From contig JAJFLE010000041.1 of assembly GCA_021772835.1 (NCBI GenBank), forward strand, positions 1 through 64,000: a DNA stretch of 64,000 nt, written 5' to 3'. Positions 34,663 through 42,912 of the stretch are shown here, piece by piece; the stretch's first letter is position 1; every line of letters begins with the position of its first letter. Source of the stretch: Mariprofundus sp. Lineage in GTDB: Bacteria > Pseudomonadota > Zetaproteobacteria > Mariprofundales > Mariprofundaceae. Below the pieces are notes generated by a model, which ran no database searches, was not told the origin of the DNA, and was given only the letters and a program-made list of their open reading frames with translations. Position numbers and translations under genes: made by a program.

Positions 34663-34875
34663 ATGGAAGCAACAACTACAGATGCTCTTGTCTGGCTTGG
34701 AGTCATTTTCTGCATTATTCAATCGGCAATTTTCTCAGGCCTGAACCATACCTTGTTGGGCATCGGTCGATTAAGACTTGAAATGGAAGTTTCTGCTGGC
34801 GACTCTCAGGTAAAAATCACGTCATCAGAAGTCTGTCGAACTGAAACAACTCAAACACCGCCTATTTTGGATTAA
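34663..34875 (+). pseudogene. Truncated N-terminus of a CNNM/CorC (DUF21) transporter
   Basis: The frame encodes about 70 residues. DALVWLGVIFCIIQSAIFSG and LNHTLLGIGRLRLEMEVSAG match the start of DUF21 proteins (…ai.fSg.e.al..lsr.rle…g). It then ends after an unrelated tail (VKITSSEVCRTETTQTPPILD). DUF21 domains need about 180 residues and normally continue into CBS and CorC domains. AGGAGG sits six bases before the ATG at 34663, so translation still looks possible. Its last 14 bases overlap the convergent gene at 34862. A single-helix peptide could still be made, but a working transporter cannot. Confidence 0.65.
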
Positions 34876-35419
34876 ACAGGCGGTAGAAAAACAGGGAGCT
34901 ATAGCTGACAATAAACAGGAGGGGGATGAGTTTGACAATGAAGGGCAGTTTCTCCGCTTTTAGTTTCAGTGCCAGTAAATACGGAAATAATTTAGTCCTG
35001 TTTTTTCGGATGGTCTCTTCCTGATAATCCAGCATTCTGAACAGAATAGCGTAGGCCAATTGATGATGCGTTCGCATTAAATGAATAAAGCTGGCATGTG
35101 ATAATTTATACACCGTGCAATTATCATCAGCCACAATCTGCACATCGGATAGCTTATGCTCATCCAGCAGGCAGTGCTTGGCGAACAAAGCGCCTTCCTC
35201 ATCTCTGGCCAGCAACACATCTTCATCTTCACGTTGCATCATGATGCTGATGCGACCTGATCGCAGCAAAAACAGACCACCACCGAGTTGCCCCTGTTGC
35301 AGGATTGTTTCGCCTGTGCTGAATTGAAATATATCCATGCAGTCGAGTGCCTTGATCGCATCCTGGCTTACATTGCGCAATTGCAGTGATTGTTTTATCC
35401 AGCTTAAGTCTACGCTCAT
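34862..35419 (-). CDS. Cyclic-nucleotide-binding-domain protein with C-terminal membrane helix
   Basis: A 185-residue protein. Residues about 27-115 form a cNMP-binding fold (CMDIFQFSTGETILQQGQLG, GGLFLLRSGRISIMMQREDE, EEGALFAKHCLLDEHKLSDV). The C-terminus has a helix, FIVKLIPLLFIVSYSSLFFY. The phosphate-binding cassette of true cAMP receptors (GE…RsA) is weak: the equivalent stretch reads GALFAKHCLLDEHKLSDV, without the usual arginine. A different ligand or none is likely. No HTH is present, so it is a membrane-anchored sensor and not a CRP-type regulator. Confidence 0.72.
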   Translation of the reverse strand: MSVDLSWIKQSLQLRNVSQDAIKALDCMDIFQFSTGETILQQGQLGGGLFLLRSGRISIMMQREDEDVLLARDEEGALFAKHCLLDEHKLSDVQIVADDNCTVYKLSHASFIHLMRTHHQLAYAILFRMLDYQEETIRKNRTKLFPYLLALKLKAEKLPFIVKLIPLLFIVSYSSLFFYRLFNPK

Positions 35420-35547
35420 TTATCATTCCTTCTGATGTTCCACTCAGATGACAATTGAACGCAAACTTCATGCCATTACGAGGGGAAATCGGGGAAAACT
35501 ACAAAGTATAGGCCTGCCACCGTCATCAAACAGAACAGCACTCCGGG

Positions 35548-35727
35548 CTATGAGTAACATTCATCTTTTTCCCGGTGATCCCAGTGACCAGCCGCCCCCT
35601 CCATAGTTAATGGAGACTCACCATCATCCACCTGCTTCTGCCATTCTCCATCGCTGTTTGGCTCATGAAACTGCGAAGTAAAGAACTGCCCCTCATCTCC
35701 TCCCAATAACAACCAGTTGCGTGCCAT
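35548..35727 (-). CDS. Possible 59-residue acidic protein
   Basis: An ATG at 35727 opens a frame ending with TAG at 35548-35550. The product begins MARNWLLLGGDEGQFFTSQF and continues HEPNSDGEWQKQVDDGESPL. The tail is HWDHREKDECYS. It is acidic, Trp-rich (three Trp in 59) and has no signal peptide. The ribosome site is weak (AGAAGCAGC). No family is recognised. The region from 35420 to 35816 otherwise contains nothing I can name. Confidence 0.4.
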   Translation of the reverse strand: MARNWLLLGGDEGQFFTSQFHEPNSDGEWQKQVDDGESPLTMEGAAGHWDHREKDECYS

Positions 35728-35816
35728 GCTGCTTCTGGCTGTCGTTCCGGATTTGTATTTCTTTCAGCTTTAAAGCCTGGCGATGATTCAACAGTAGAGT
35801 GATCCCGTCTGTGGAA

Positions 35817-36062
35817 TTATTGAATGGTGGTAAAGCTTTGAGACTCAAAATAATGCACCGTGCCTCTATAAGCGTTGTCTTTCAGTAGTTTCTCCAGGTC
35901 CAGTTTGGCATCGAAATACTGAATCTTTCCATCCTTCGTACTGAGCTGGTTAATCACACAGCCTTTCCCCATAAATATTGCAACGTAACCGTTAATACGC
36001 TGGAACACACTGATCTCTTCATTTAATGCCGTAGCCATGCTGCTGAATTCTTTGATAACCAT
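35817..36062 (-). CDS. Small protein of unknown function
   Basis: An 81-residue protein. I start at the ATG 36062 (MVIKEFSSMATALNEE) because AGGGGG lies four bases upstream; the frame could open at 36077. The sequence SVFQRINGYVAIFMGKGCVI, then INQLSTKDGKIQYFDAKLDL reads as a short beta/alpha domain with one cysteine. No signal peptide or helix is seen. It is alone on its strand between gaps. No function can be given. Confidence 0.55.
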   Translation of the reverse strand: MVIKEFSSMATALNEEISVFQRINGYVAIFMGKGCVINQLSTKDGKIQYFDAKLDLEKLLKDNAYRGTVHYFESQSFTTIQ

Positions 36063-36218
36063 ACAACCCCCTGTCATGCAAAAGAAAACACACTATAGCA
36101 GGGATAAGGGGGTATTCTCTAAGGAAACTCTAAAAAGCTACGTCCATGTGATTTTTTAGCACGCAAAGGCAAAAACGTGGTTTCGACTTTGTCCACAAAT
36201 TCAGGCACTTACCGTGCA

Positions 36219-36335
36219 TGATTGTGATTCGGGCCACCCATGGCCCTCACCCGTTGGGCATGCTAAAGAATGTCCAACTGCTCTTTCCTGAGGCGTTGTG
36301 GCAGGCCGTCCACGGTCCGCACAAACACTGCAACT
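36219..36335. repeat. Dispersed intergenic repeat, degraded copy
   Basis: GATTCGGGCCACCCATGGCC followed by CTCACCCGTTGGGCATGCTA and GTCCAACTGCTCTTTCCTG, then CAGGCCGTCCACGGTCCGC. The same ordered phrases (GATTCGG-CA-CATCCATG-TG-CCTCACCC, GCGTCCAA, TTTCCTG; CAGGCCGTCC-TTGGCC) occur at 44509-44790. GGGCCACCCATGGCCC is a near-palindrome. The gap 36063-36366 holds no gene. Confidence 0.6.
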
Positions 36336-36366
36336 TTTTCATTGCGGCCTTGAACGTATTGTATGG

Positions 36367-36756
36367 TCATTTGGCAAGATCCAACTTCACTACGACTTTC
36401 CCACCTGATGTATCAAAGCCTCCTGAAGGTTCTACATTTAGGAGCTTGTGGGAATTTACCCATATTTTTCCGTCAAGGCTGGCCCAGTACTTGTACAAAT
36501 ACATATTTTCTTTGAAACTTACCATGAGCTTTGATGATACCGACTTATTGAATACGTCACCATTTACGGAAAACTCAATTGGAAATTGAGTATTCGCAGG
36601 GATGAAAACAATGTGGTCTTTAGGTGGGTTACTTGTACTGCCAATAGTAATCACTGGCTTTTCATCAACCAGTGAAGATGACGGTGTATCCATCTTTGCA
36701 CAGGCAAACAAATTACTTAATAACAGCCCTACAGCAGCTATTTTAATGAGATGCAT
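36367..36756 (-). CDS. Lipoprotein of unknown function
   Basis: A 129-residue lipoprotein: MHLIKIAAVGLLLSNLFAC ends in a lipobox, with the lipid Cys at residue 19. AAGGAGGG sits just before the ATG at 36756, which fixes the start; an in-frame ATG at 36777 would put the ribosome site inside. The mature part is beta-rich (HIVFIPANTQFPIEFSVNGD, SGGKVVVKLDLAK), suggesting a small beta-sandwich on the periplasmic side. The family is not recognised. It is a single gene between repeat DNA and the AraC gene. Confidence 0.65.
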   Translation of the reverse strand: MHLIKIAAVGLLLSNLFACAKMDTPSSSLVDEKPVITIGSTSNPPKDHIVFIPANTQFPIEFSVNGDVFNKSVSSKLMVSFKENMYLYKYWASLDGKIWVNSHKLLNVEPSGGFDTSGGKVVVKLDLAK

Positions 36757-36983
36757 GATCCCTCCTTGAAACATCACGCCGAAGCTGTGAGGCGCAGCGT
36801 GATATACGTCCGAACGAGCGTTTTGTTATACATATGATTTTGCTAACCTAAGAATAACCCTATCGTTGATGAAAGTTCCATTCAATATTGTAATCAGAAC
36901 AATTTTCTTCAATCATTCCATCTGGAGGAGCACCTAGAAAACCAGTGGAAAATCAGGTTCAGGGTGAGCCTCCCCTTTTACCT

Positions 36984-37835
36984 TTAACGTCGAACTGGAA
37001 TGTATATCTCAGTTCTTAAGTTCTCAGGCTTGGTTTTTCGTGGGTCTTTATTCAGATAGGACTCAAAACATGGTTCATCACGCAAAGTAAATCCGCTTTC
37101 AGGTAGCCATGCATTAAATATCTGGGCATATGTGTTCGAAAGCTTTTCGTATGAACCTTTATGAATGAATTTAGCATAGGTTCCACCTTTGATGACCTGC
37201 TTAATCAGGCTGTCCTGTTCTTCAATGTTGGCATCAACATCAATGCAGGCATCATAACGAATATGGTCAGGGCTTGTGATGCTGGGGTCATCATGTGCTA
37301 TACCTATTCGCTTGGTTACCTTAGCCATGAGTTTGTTTGAATATCCAAACTTCATGATTTTCCCCCATGCCTCAGCTGCGGCATTTCCATAACTACCTTT
37401 GGCTCTTGCGCTAATAACGTTTATAGCTTCCATTTCAATAATTTCAGGTTTCATTTGATTACTCCATGTATGAGAAGGCTCAGCTGTAAATGAATCGAGC
37501 GAGACTTCCTTGTTTTTAACCTGACCAGGAGTGCAAGAAAACTGGTTTTTGAATGCCTTATTAAATGAGGCTTGATTTTCATAACCGCACTGAGCCGCAA
37601 TATCGGTTAGATGTTGATCGGAGTAGATTAGATGTTTGATTGACCGCTCCAACAGCAAACGTTTCCTATATGCATACACACTTTCACCAATATATGCATG
37701 AAATAAACGGTGGAAGTGAAATTCAGAATAGCAAGCAATGTCAGATAACTTTCCAACATTAATATCGGCATTGAGATTATCCTCAATGAATCGTGCAACC
37801 TTTTTCATTCTATCGTGATGTGTGTGTTTACTCAT
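36984..37835 (-). CDS. AraC-family regulator with GyrI-like sensor domain
   Basis: A 283-residue regulator. The N-terminal double HTH (about residues 9-105) reads VARFIEDNLNADINVGKLSD, then YSEFHFHRLFHAYIGESVYA and HLTDIAAQCGYENQASFNKA, a textbook AraC/XylS pattern. The C-terminal half is a GyrI-like ligand pocket (INVISARAKGSYGN, TYAKFIHKGSYEKLSNTYAQ, RTEIYIPVRR), as in the Rob/BmrR group. I start at the ATG 37835 with AGAGGA just upstream; the longer frame (37904) is less likely. Such proteins answer to toxic small molecules. Target genes are not obvious here. Single-domain GyrI protein at 26753 is a relative. Confidence 0.85.
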   Translation of the reverse strand: MSKHTHHDRMKKVARFIEDNLNADINVGKLSDIACYSEFHFHRLFHAYIGESVYAYRKRLLLERSIKHLIYSDQHLTDIAAQCGYENQASFNKAFKNQFSCTPGQVKNKEVSLDSFTAEPSHTWSNQMKPEIIEMEAINVISARAKGSYGNAAAEAWGKIMKFGYSNKLMAKVTKRIGIAHDDPSITSPDHIRYDACIDVDANIEEQDSLIKQVIKGGTYAKFIHKGSYEKLSNTYAQIFNAWLPESGFTLRDEPCFESYLNKDPRKTKPENLRTEIYIPVRR

Positions 37836-38028
37836 AGTTCCTCTGGCAGCTCCTGACAAGTGATAGCCGAATAATAGCGGCGCCTTTTCTTGGGTCTTTT
37901 CCATTCCTGCTAAATTGAACTGCTTGATAGCTCACAAAGGTCAAGTCTTGGAGTTGCGAGGGCTTCAGGGCAGACACAAGGTCATGATTCGTTCATTTTC
38001 ATTATCAAGGCTGTCATCACTCTTCCCC

Positions 38029-38232
38029 CTATTCCTTATCTGCTTGCACAAAACCAATGGGGCGCTTCTTTGGCTCAGGTGGCTGCATCAGTCCCCGAAT
38101 GGCGTCGAAGGCCACGGCAAACTGTTTATCGTATTTCTTCTGTTCGAGCTGATGAAGCCTGCGCGCCAGCGCTTTATGCTCGGCAGTCCTTGCGCGCAGT
38201 TGCACAAAGGTGCGCATGATTTCGATATTCAC
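38029..38232 (-). pseudogene. C-terminal remnant of an ORF6N-domain (phage-type) protein
   Basis: The 67-residue frame reads MNIEIMRTFVQLRARTAEHK, then ALARRLHQLEQKKYDKQFAV and FDAIRGLMQPPEPKKRPIGF. This is the constant tail of ORF6N/KilA-type proteins (NI.IMR.FV.LR… YD.qF..VFdAIR.LM.PPePkkr.IGF). The ORF6N DNA-binding domain itself is missing. The frame is preceded by a stop and then the GGGGTCAG motif at 38243-38250. It has no ribosome site and is very probably dead. Confidence 0.8.
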
Positions 38233-38235
38233 CTA

Positions 38236-38307
38236 ATCAATCGAGTCTGACCCCTTGATTATTGATTAAGCCTTCTGTTGATTCAATATTCAAGACCTGA
38301 CCCCGCC
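38236..38307 (-). repeat. Pair of REP-like GGGGTCAG motifs at a deletion junction
   Basis: On the minus strand two copies of GGGGTCAG occur in the same direction: GGGGTCAGGTCTTGAATATT (about 38285-38304) and AAGGGGTCAGACTCGATTGA (about 38237-38256), both followed by short A/T palindromic sequences. Similar G-G-G-G-T-C-A-G boxes are common near REP-associated (RAYT/IS200-like) transposases. No such gene is in this window. The motifs sit exactly between the ABC-3C fragment and the ORF6N remnant. Confidence 0.6.
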
Positions 38308-38526
38308 TGCATTAACTTGATGTAAAGAAATTGGGTTATCATCTTCATCAAGAATAGCGAAATCTTCTAGGCTATCTAACTGCAGTTTATAATTGGAGCA
38401 GCCCTGTATATCTTCAAGAATAAGCTTGAGGCTATGATATAAAGCAACCTTCCCTTGGTAAACAAAACCGCTCCAAGAAGTTATTGCCGTGTGCGGTGAC
38501 TTTTCCTCGGCACTTTCTTCACACAT
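38290..38526 (-). pseudogene. N-terminal fragment of a defence-type (ABC-3C / Cap4-like) protein
   Basis: The 78-residue frame reads HTAITSWSGFVYQGKVALYH, SLKLILEDIQGCSNYKLQLD and SLEDFAILDEDDNPISLHQV. The first part resembles the start of proteins of the ABC three-component and Cap4/DUF4297 groups (…gy.YQgkVaLy..L… and …isiHQvKa…). The frame ends within the GGGGTCAG motif, exactly after HQVNAG, where intact members continue for hundreds of residues. Its ATG shares one base with the DinB-like gene's stop (TAATG). Domain assignment is by recollection, so the exact family is uncertain. Confidence 0.55.
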
Positions 38527-39059
38527 TACTTAGTCTCCTCCATCATCATGACCAGCAGATCGGTGGGTCCAGGGTCTACACCTGCCTGAAAGAGCAGAGT
38601 CGTGACCTGACCTCGGTGGTGGGTCTGGTGATTGAAAAAGTGCTGCAACAAAGGCCCTAGCGAACGTTCCTGTTTAACACCAGCCGTGTTGCGGTAACGA
38701 ATCGGCTCAGCAAGCAACTCATCGGTCCATTTCTGGCTGAAATCAAGAATCAGGGTGTCGAGTTTTTCGCGGGCGGCGGTCAATTCAGAAAAATCATCAA
38801 TCAGGATATCACGCAGGGATGCGGGTCTGGGGAAATCGGCAAGTGCGGCAAGTGTTTCGCGGCAGTCTTTGTTGAAGGCAAAGCGGCTTAACCAGAACAG
38901 GTCGGCAACCATGATGTGATTGAGGGTGCCAAGGATGGAAGAGAAGAAGGCTCCGCGATCCTCGCAGAGCGCTTCAGCAGACAGCTCGTTTGCCTTGGCA
39001 AACAGCTTGTCATTCATCCAGCGGTTATAAACCGCCATACGTTGTAAATATTCACTCAT
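38526..39059 (-). CDS. DinB family protein
   Basis: A 177-residue four-helix-bundle protein. HIMVADLFWLSRFAFNKD carries the first metal His, and the C-terminal LLQHFFNHQTHHRGQVTTLL carries the classic H…(T)HHRGQ pair. This matches DinB/YfiT metal-dependent proteins, often bacillithiol- or mycothiol-linked elsewhere. The ATG at 39059 has GGGAG six bases before it; the longer frame starts with GTG. It overlaps the following fragment by one base. The real substrate is unknown. Confidence 0.85.
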   Translation of the reverse strand: MSEYLQRMAVYNRWMNDKLFAKANELSAEALCEDRGAFFSSILGTLNHIMVADLFWLSRFAFNKDCRETLAALADFPRPASLRDILIDDFSELTAAREKLDTLILDFSQKWTDELLAEPIRYRNTAGVKQERSLGPLLQHFFNHQTHHRGQVTTLLFQAGVDPGPTDLLVMMMEETK

Positions 39060-39123
39060 GCCCACTCCCACATGTCTTAGGACAGACTATAGCAGAATAA
39101 TAAAACTCTGCTGCCCTCCAAAT

Positions 39124-39167
39124 GTGGGACAAGCAAGCGGCGTTGTCCTGCCACGCGATAGGGGCTT
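39124..39167. repeat. Dispersed repeat fragment
   Basis: GCAAGCGGCGTTGTCCTGCC then ACGCGATAGG here matches GCAAGCGGCGCTGTCCCGCC then GCGCGATAGG at 44638-44667. The unit is short and lies between the DinB gene and rlmN. It belongs to the same repeat family as the segments at 36219 and 44509. Confidence 0.6.
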
Positions 39168-39236
39168 ATCTTCAAAACTGTAGAATTGCACCCTTCCGGC
39201 TACCCCTGACTCCCCTGCTCTGTCACAATACCGCGC

Positions 39237-40355
39237 ATGCCTACGAACACTGCAATCACACCCCCCACTGCCACCCTGAGCAACAGACCGGATCTGCCGC
39301 AACTGCCTGAGTTGGGCTTGGCTGAGTTGCAGGCGTTGATGACGAGCTGGAATCAGCCGAAGTTCCGTGCCAAACAGGTATTCGACTGGTGCAACAAAGG
39401 GGTGTTGAACCCGGATGAAATGAAAAACATCTCCGCCGAGCTGCGTGAAAAACTCAAAACAGAACTGTTGTGTGAGCCGCTGAACCTGATCCGGCGGGAA
39501 TGTTCTACAGATGGCACACGCAAGTATGTCTTCGGCCTGAAACGTGGCCGTTTTGCCGGAAAAATGGTCGAGAGCGTGTTTATTCCCGAAGAGAAACGGG
39601 GAACGGTCTGCATCTCTTCCCAGGTCGGTTGTGTGCTCGACTGCCCGTTCTGCCATACCGGCACACAGGCCTTTGAAGCCAACTTAAGCGCCGGTGAAAT
39701 TGTCGCCCAGATTCTGGCGATCAAGGCAGACCTGCGTGCTGAACCGTTAGCACAAGCACTGGAGATGCACTCGGATGTCACACATATCGTCTACATGGGC
39801 ATGGGCGAACCGCTGGCCAATGAAGATTCCGTGCATCAAAGCATCGCTCTGTTCATGCATGAAGATGGCCTGAATATTTCGCGCCGCCGCATTACCCTCT
39901 CCACTTCCGGCCTCGTTCCCCAGATCAAACGGCTCGGAGAAGTGCAGCCGGTCAATCTCGCCATCAGCCTGCACAGTGCCATTGATGAGCTGCGCGATGT
40001 GCTTGTGCCTATCAATCGCAAACACCCGTTGAAAGAGCTGCGTGCTTGCCTGAATAACTATGAACTGGCCAAGCAGCGTCACATCACACTTGAGTATGTA
40101 TTGCTCGATGGCGTGAACGATCGCCCCGAAGATTTGAAGGCGCTGATGGCTTTCGTGAATCCGGAGCGCGAACGGGTAAACCTGATTCAGTTCAATCCTT
40201 ATCCCGGAAGTCCGTATCAGGGCACATCAAAGGACAACATGAGAGAATTCGCGCAAAGCTTGATTTCTAAAGGAATTCGTGCCACGGTGAGGCGCTCACG
40301 CGGGCAGGACATCATGGCTGCCTGCGGCCAGCTCAAAGCGGACACCAGCAAATAA
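39237..40355 (+). CDS. rlmN: 23S rRNA/tRNA adenine-C2 methyltransferase RlmN
   Basis: RlmN methylates A2503 of 23S rRNA and A37 of some tRNAs by a radical SAM mechanism. The 372-residue protein has CX3CX2C at Cys132, Cys136 and Cys139 (GCVLDCPFCHTGTQAFEANL). The N-terminal helical part is LPELGLAELQALMTSWNQPK. MGMGEPLANEDSV is the GEP motif, and the C-terminal RRSRGQDIMAACGQL carries the methyl-accepting cysteine. It opens the rlmN-mtnP-pilW-rodZ run. Confidence 0.96.
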   Translation: MPTNTAITPPTATLSNRPDLPQLPELGLAELQALMTSWNQPKFRAKQVFDWCNKGVLNPDEMKNISAELREKLKTELLCEPLNLIRRECSTDGTRKYVFGLKRGRFAGKMVESVFIPEEKRGTVCISSQVGCVLDCPFCHTGTQAFEANLSAGEIVAQILAIKADLRAEPLAQALEMHSDVTHIVYMGMGEPLANEDSVHQSIALFMHEDGLNISRRRITLSTSGLVPQIKRLGEVQPVNLAISLHSAIDELRDVLVPINRKHPLKELRACLNNYELAKQRHITLEYVLLDGVNDRPEDLKALMAFVNPERERVNLIQFNPYPGSPYQGTSKDNMREFAQSLISKGIRATVRRSRGQDIMAACGQLKADTSK

Positions 40356-40370
40356 GTAAGTGGAGAAGTA

Positions 40371-41234
40371 ATGCAGGCACGTACAGGAATTATCGGCGGC
40401 AGCGGTTTATATCATATTCAGGGCATCGAGTTGATCGAGTCCCTGGACATCGATACACCTTTCGGTCGCCCTTCCGATGCACTGATGCTGGCAAAAATCA
40501 ACGGCCATGAAGTCGTTTTCCTGCCCCGTCACGGTGGCAGCCACAGCATCCCTCCGCACAACATCAATTACCGCGCCAACATCTATGCCATGAAACTCGC
40601 CGGTGTAAACCGCATCATCTCGATTTCGGCAGTTGGCTCTCTGCGTGAAGAGATCGTGCCGGGTCATTTCGTTTTGGTGGATCAATTTGTTGATCGAACC
40701 CACAGCAGGCAAAGCAGCTTTTTCGATGGCCCTGTCGTTGCCCATGTATCCATGGCTGATCCGGTCTGTGCATGCCTGAAATCAGCCCTGTTCACGGCCT
40801 GCACCGAGGCTAATATCACCACACATGAAAATGGCAGTTATCTGGTCATGCAGGGGCCTCAATTCTCCACCCGCGCAGAATCCGAGCTGTATCGCAGCTG
40901 GGGCATGGATGTCATAGGCATGACCAATATGCCGGAAGCCAAACTCGCCCGCGAAGCTGAGATCTGCTACGCAACGGTGGCCATGAGCACCGACTACGAT
41001 TGCTGGCACGAAGAAGAGGAAAATGTCTCGGTCAGCTCCATTGTCGAAATCATGCACGCCAATGTTGAGAAAGCGCAAAACATGTTACAGCAGTTTTTCA
41101 CAACCGATGCTGCCCTGCCAACTTGCACATGCGGCTGCCCTGAAGCTTTGCAACATGGCATTTTTGCAGACCTGAAAGCACAAAATGATGAAAGCCTGCG
41201 CCCCGTTCATGCGCTGGTGCAGCGATTCCTGTGA
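40371..41234 (+). CDS. mtnP: S-methyl-5'-thioadenosine phosphorylase
   Basis: MtnP cleaves the 5'-methylthioadenosine left over from polyamine synthesis to adenine and methylthioribose-1-phosphate. The 287-residue protein shows GIIGGSGLYHIQGIELIES, the phosphate site LPRHGGSHSIPPHNINYRAN, ISISAVGSLREEI and the purine/ribose block QGPQFSTRAESELYRSWGMD then VIGMTNMPEAKLAREAEICY with STDYDCW. This set fits MTA phosphorylase rather than purine nucleoside phosphorylase. It is 15 bases after rlmN. The gene pairs logically with the polyamine genes near 2-5 kb, although an aminopropyltransferase route is needed to make MTA. Confidence 0.93.
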   Translation: MQARTGIIGGSGLYHIQGIELIESLDIDTPFGRPSDALMLAKINGHEVVFLPRHGGSHSIPPHNINYRANIYAMKLAGVNRIISISAVGSLREEIVPGHFVLVDQFVDRTHSRQSSFFDGPVVAHVSMADPVCACLKSALFTACTEANITTHENGSYLVMQGPQFSTRAESELYRSWGMDVIGMTNMPEAKLAREAEICYATVAMSTDYDCWHEEEENVSVSSIVEIMHANVEKAQNMLQQFFTTDAALPTCTCGCPEALQHGIFADLKAQNDESLRPVHALVQRFL

Positions 41235-42010
41235 TATTTAACTTTATACATATCAAACGCCTCTGCCTGTTGATGGTTGTTGCGTTCGCGCTGACTGCCT
41301 GTGCATCGAATAATCCTGCAAAACATGAGATTAATCAGGAAAAGCTGGCCCACATCCACTATCAGCTGGCCATTGATGCACTCGGTAAGGAAGGCATGCT
41401 GCCCAAAGCCTTTGATGAGCTGATGAAATCCAACGCATTGCACCCGAATCAACCCGAAGTTCTCGATGCTTTGGCCTACGCGTGGTTGCTGCGTGGTGAT
41501 ATGAAGAAATCTGAGCAATATTACAAACAAGCCCTGCATCATGGTGGCCGTGCCGCCACACAGAACAACTATGCCAACCTGCTGAATAAATTGCAGCGCT
41601 TTGAAGAAGCCGAAGCCATGGCCAGGTTATCTCTCGATGACCCCCGTTATCCGAATCAGGATCTGGCTTTTATCAACCTTGGTGATGCCCTGCTCGGTCA
41701 AAAGAAATTTGAACAGGCTATTGGCGCATACAGTCAGGCAAAAATGTTCAACCCAAACAGTGGTTTAACTCAAAGCAAACTGGCCAACGCCTACTTCCAA
41801 CAGGGCAGGCTCAATGAATCCGCTGAATTGTATCGCGGTTTACTGCGTATAGACCCGGACAACAGAACCATTATTGAGGGGCTGGTTGAAGTGCTAAAGA
41901 AACAGAATAAACAGTCCGAGGCTCGCATGATCCTGCAAGATTTCAGCAGCAAGAGTAACTCTTCGCTGGATAAGGCCTGGGCCATGGGTAAAATCGGACA
42001 GATGGAATAA
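41231..42010 (+). CDS. pilW: Type IV pilus biogenesis lipoprotein PilW/PilF-like
   Basis: A TPR lipoprotein that in relatives is the pilotin for the PilQ secretin. The signal ends at VVAFALTACASN (lipid Cys near residue 24). Several TPR units follow, for example VLDALAYAWLLRGDMKKSEQ, AFINLGDALLGQKKFEQAIG and SKLANAYFQQGRLNESAELY. The start is GTG at 41231, overlapping the mtnP stop by four bases (GTGA). RlmN-pilW-rodZ order is the common one. Other pil genes are not in the window. Confidence 0.88.
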   Translation: MIFNFIHIKRLCLLMVVAFALTACASNNPAKHEINQEKLAHIHYQLAIDALGKEGMLPKAFDELMKSNALHPNQPEVLDALAYAWLLRGDMKKSEQYYKQALHHGGRAATQNNYANLLNKLQRFEEAEAMARLSLDDPRYPNQDLAFINLGDALLGQKKFEQAIGAYSQAKMFNPNSGLTQSKLANAYFQQGRLNESAELYRGLLRIDPDNRTIIEGLVEVLKKQNKQSEARMILQDFSSKSNSSLDKAWAMGKIGQME

Positions 42011-42012
42011 TC

Positions 42013-42912
42013 ATGGACGATACACTGGAGCAAAAAACCGAAGAGTGCGAAGCAGCTGAAATCACTTCACGTGAGCAATTGCTGAAGCAGATTGGCTGCA
42101 AGCTGCTTGCAGCCAGAGAGTCACGTGGCATAAAAATTGACCAGGCCGTTGTTAAACTCAAACTTCAAAAAGTACATTTACAGGCACTCGAGGCTGGCAA
42201 TTGGGAGCAGCTTCTTGATCAGGTGTATGCACTCGGATTTCTTCGCCAGTATGCCCAATATTTGAAACTCGACCTGTCCACGGAAATCGGGCAACTCAAT
42301 GAAGACCTGTACAAACTCACCAAACCACTCACATTTCCCGATCCACCTGTATCACCCTCCAAAAAATGGGCCTGGGTGGCAGGCATAGGCTTCGTACTCC
42401 TGTTTATCATGTTCAACATCATGGACAACAGCGAGCACAATGAAACCATAACGACAGTCTCAAACGAACGTGCTGCGGACAACTACAATAAACTGCCGGT
42501 CACAAACACTGATGTCGAACTTGATGATGGACTCAAGACAGAGGTAGCACCGGAACCCAAGCCCACGCACAAAGCAGTCGTAGATCTGACTGCCAAAGCA
42601 CCGGATATCACCCCAGAACCAGCAACCATCAGCCTCGTGCATGAGTATAGATTCGAGGCTGTGACAGGCGCGGTATGGATGCAGGTTTATGCACCGAATG
42701 CGTCGGGGGCAGCCAAAGGCAAACTACTCAAAGAGGTGCTGCTTCAGGAAGGCCAGTATTCCACTGTCAGACTGTCAAGCGAATCGCTGTGGATCAACTG
42801 CGGTAATGCACTCTCATTGCGTGTGAAAGTGGATGGGAAAATCGTCTCCGATACAGGCAAACTCGGCGGAGGCAAAAAAATCCTGCGCGACTTCAGGTTT
42901 AGCATTAAATAA
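42013..42912 (+). CDS. rodZ: RodZ-like helix-turn-helix cell-shape protein
   Basis: A 299-residue protein with a cytoplasmic HTH (IGCKLLAARESRGIKIDQAV, then LEAGNWEQLLDQVYALGFLR and QYAQYLKL). A membrane helix follows (KWAWVAGIGFVLLFIMFNIM, about 117-136), then a Pro/Thr-rich periplasmic linker and a C-terminal DUF4115 domain (YRFEAVTGAVWMQVYAP and LWINCGNALSLRVKVDGKIV). This is the full RodZ plan. It works with MreB in rod shape. The ATG is three bases after pilW. An ispG-hisS pair usually follows but is not here. Confidence 0.93.
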   Translation: MDDTLEQKTEECEAAEITSREQLLKQIGCKLLAARESRGIKIDQAVVKLKLQKVHLQALEAGNWEQLLDQVYALGFLRQYAQYLKLDLSTEIGQLNEDLYKLTKPLTFPDPPVSPSKKWAWVAGIGFVLLFIMFNIMDNSEHNETITTVSNERAADNYNKLPVTNTDVELDDGLKTEVAPEPKPTHKAVVDLTAKAPDITPEPATISLVHEYRFEAVTGAVWMQVYAPNASGAAKGKLLKEVLLQEGQYSTVRLSSESLWINCGNALSLRVKVDGKIVSDTGKLGGGKKILRDFRFSIK

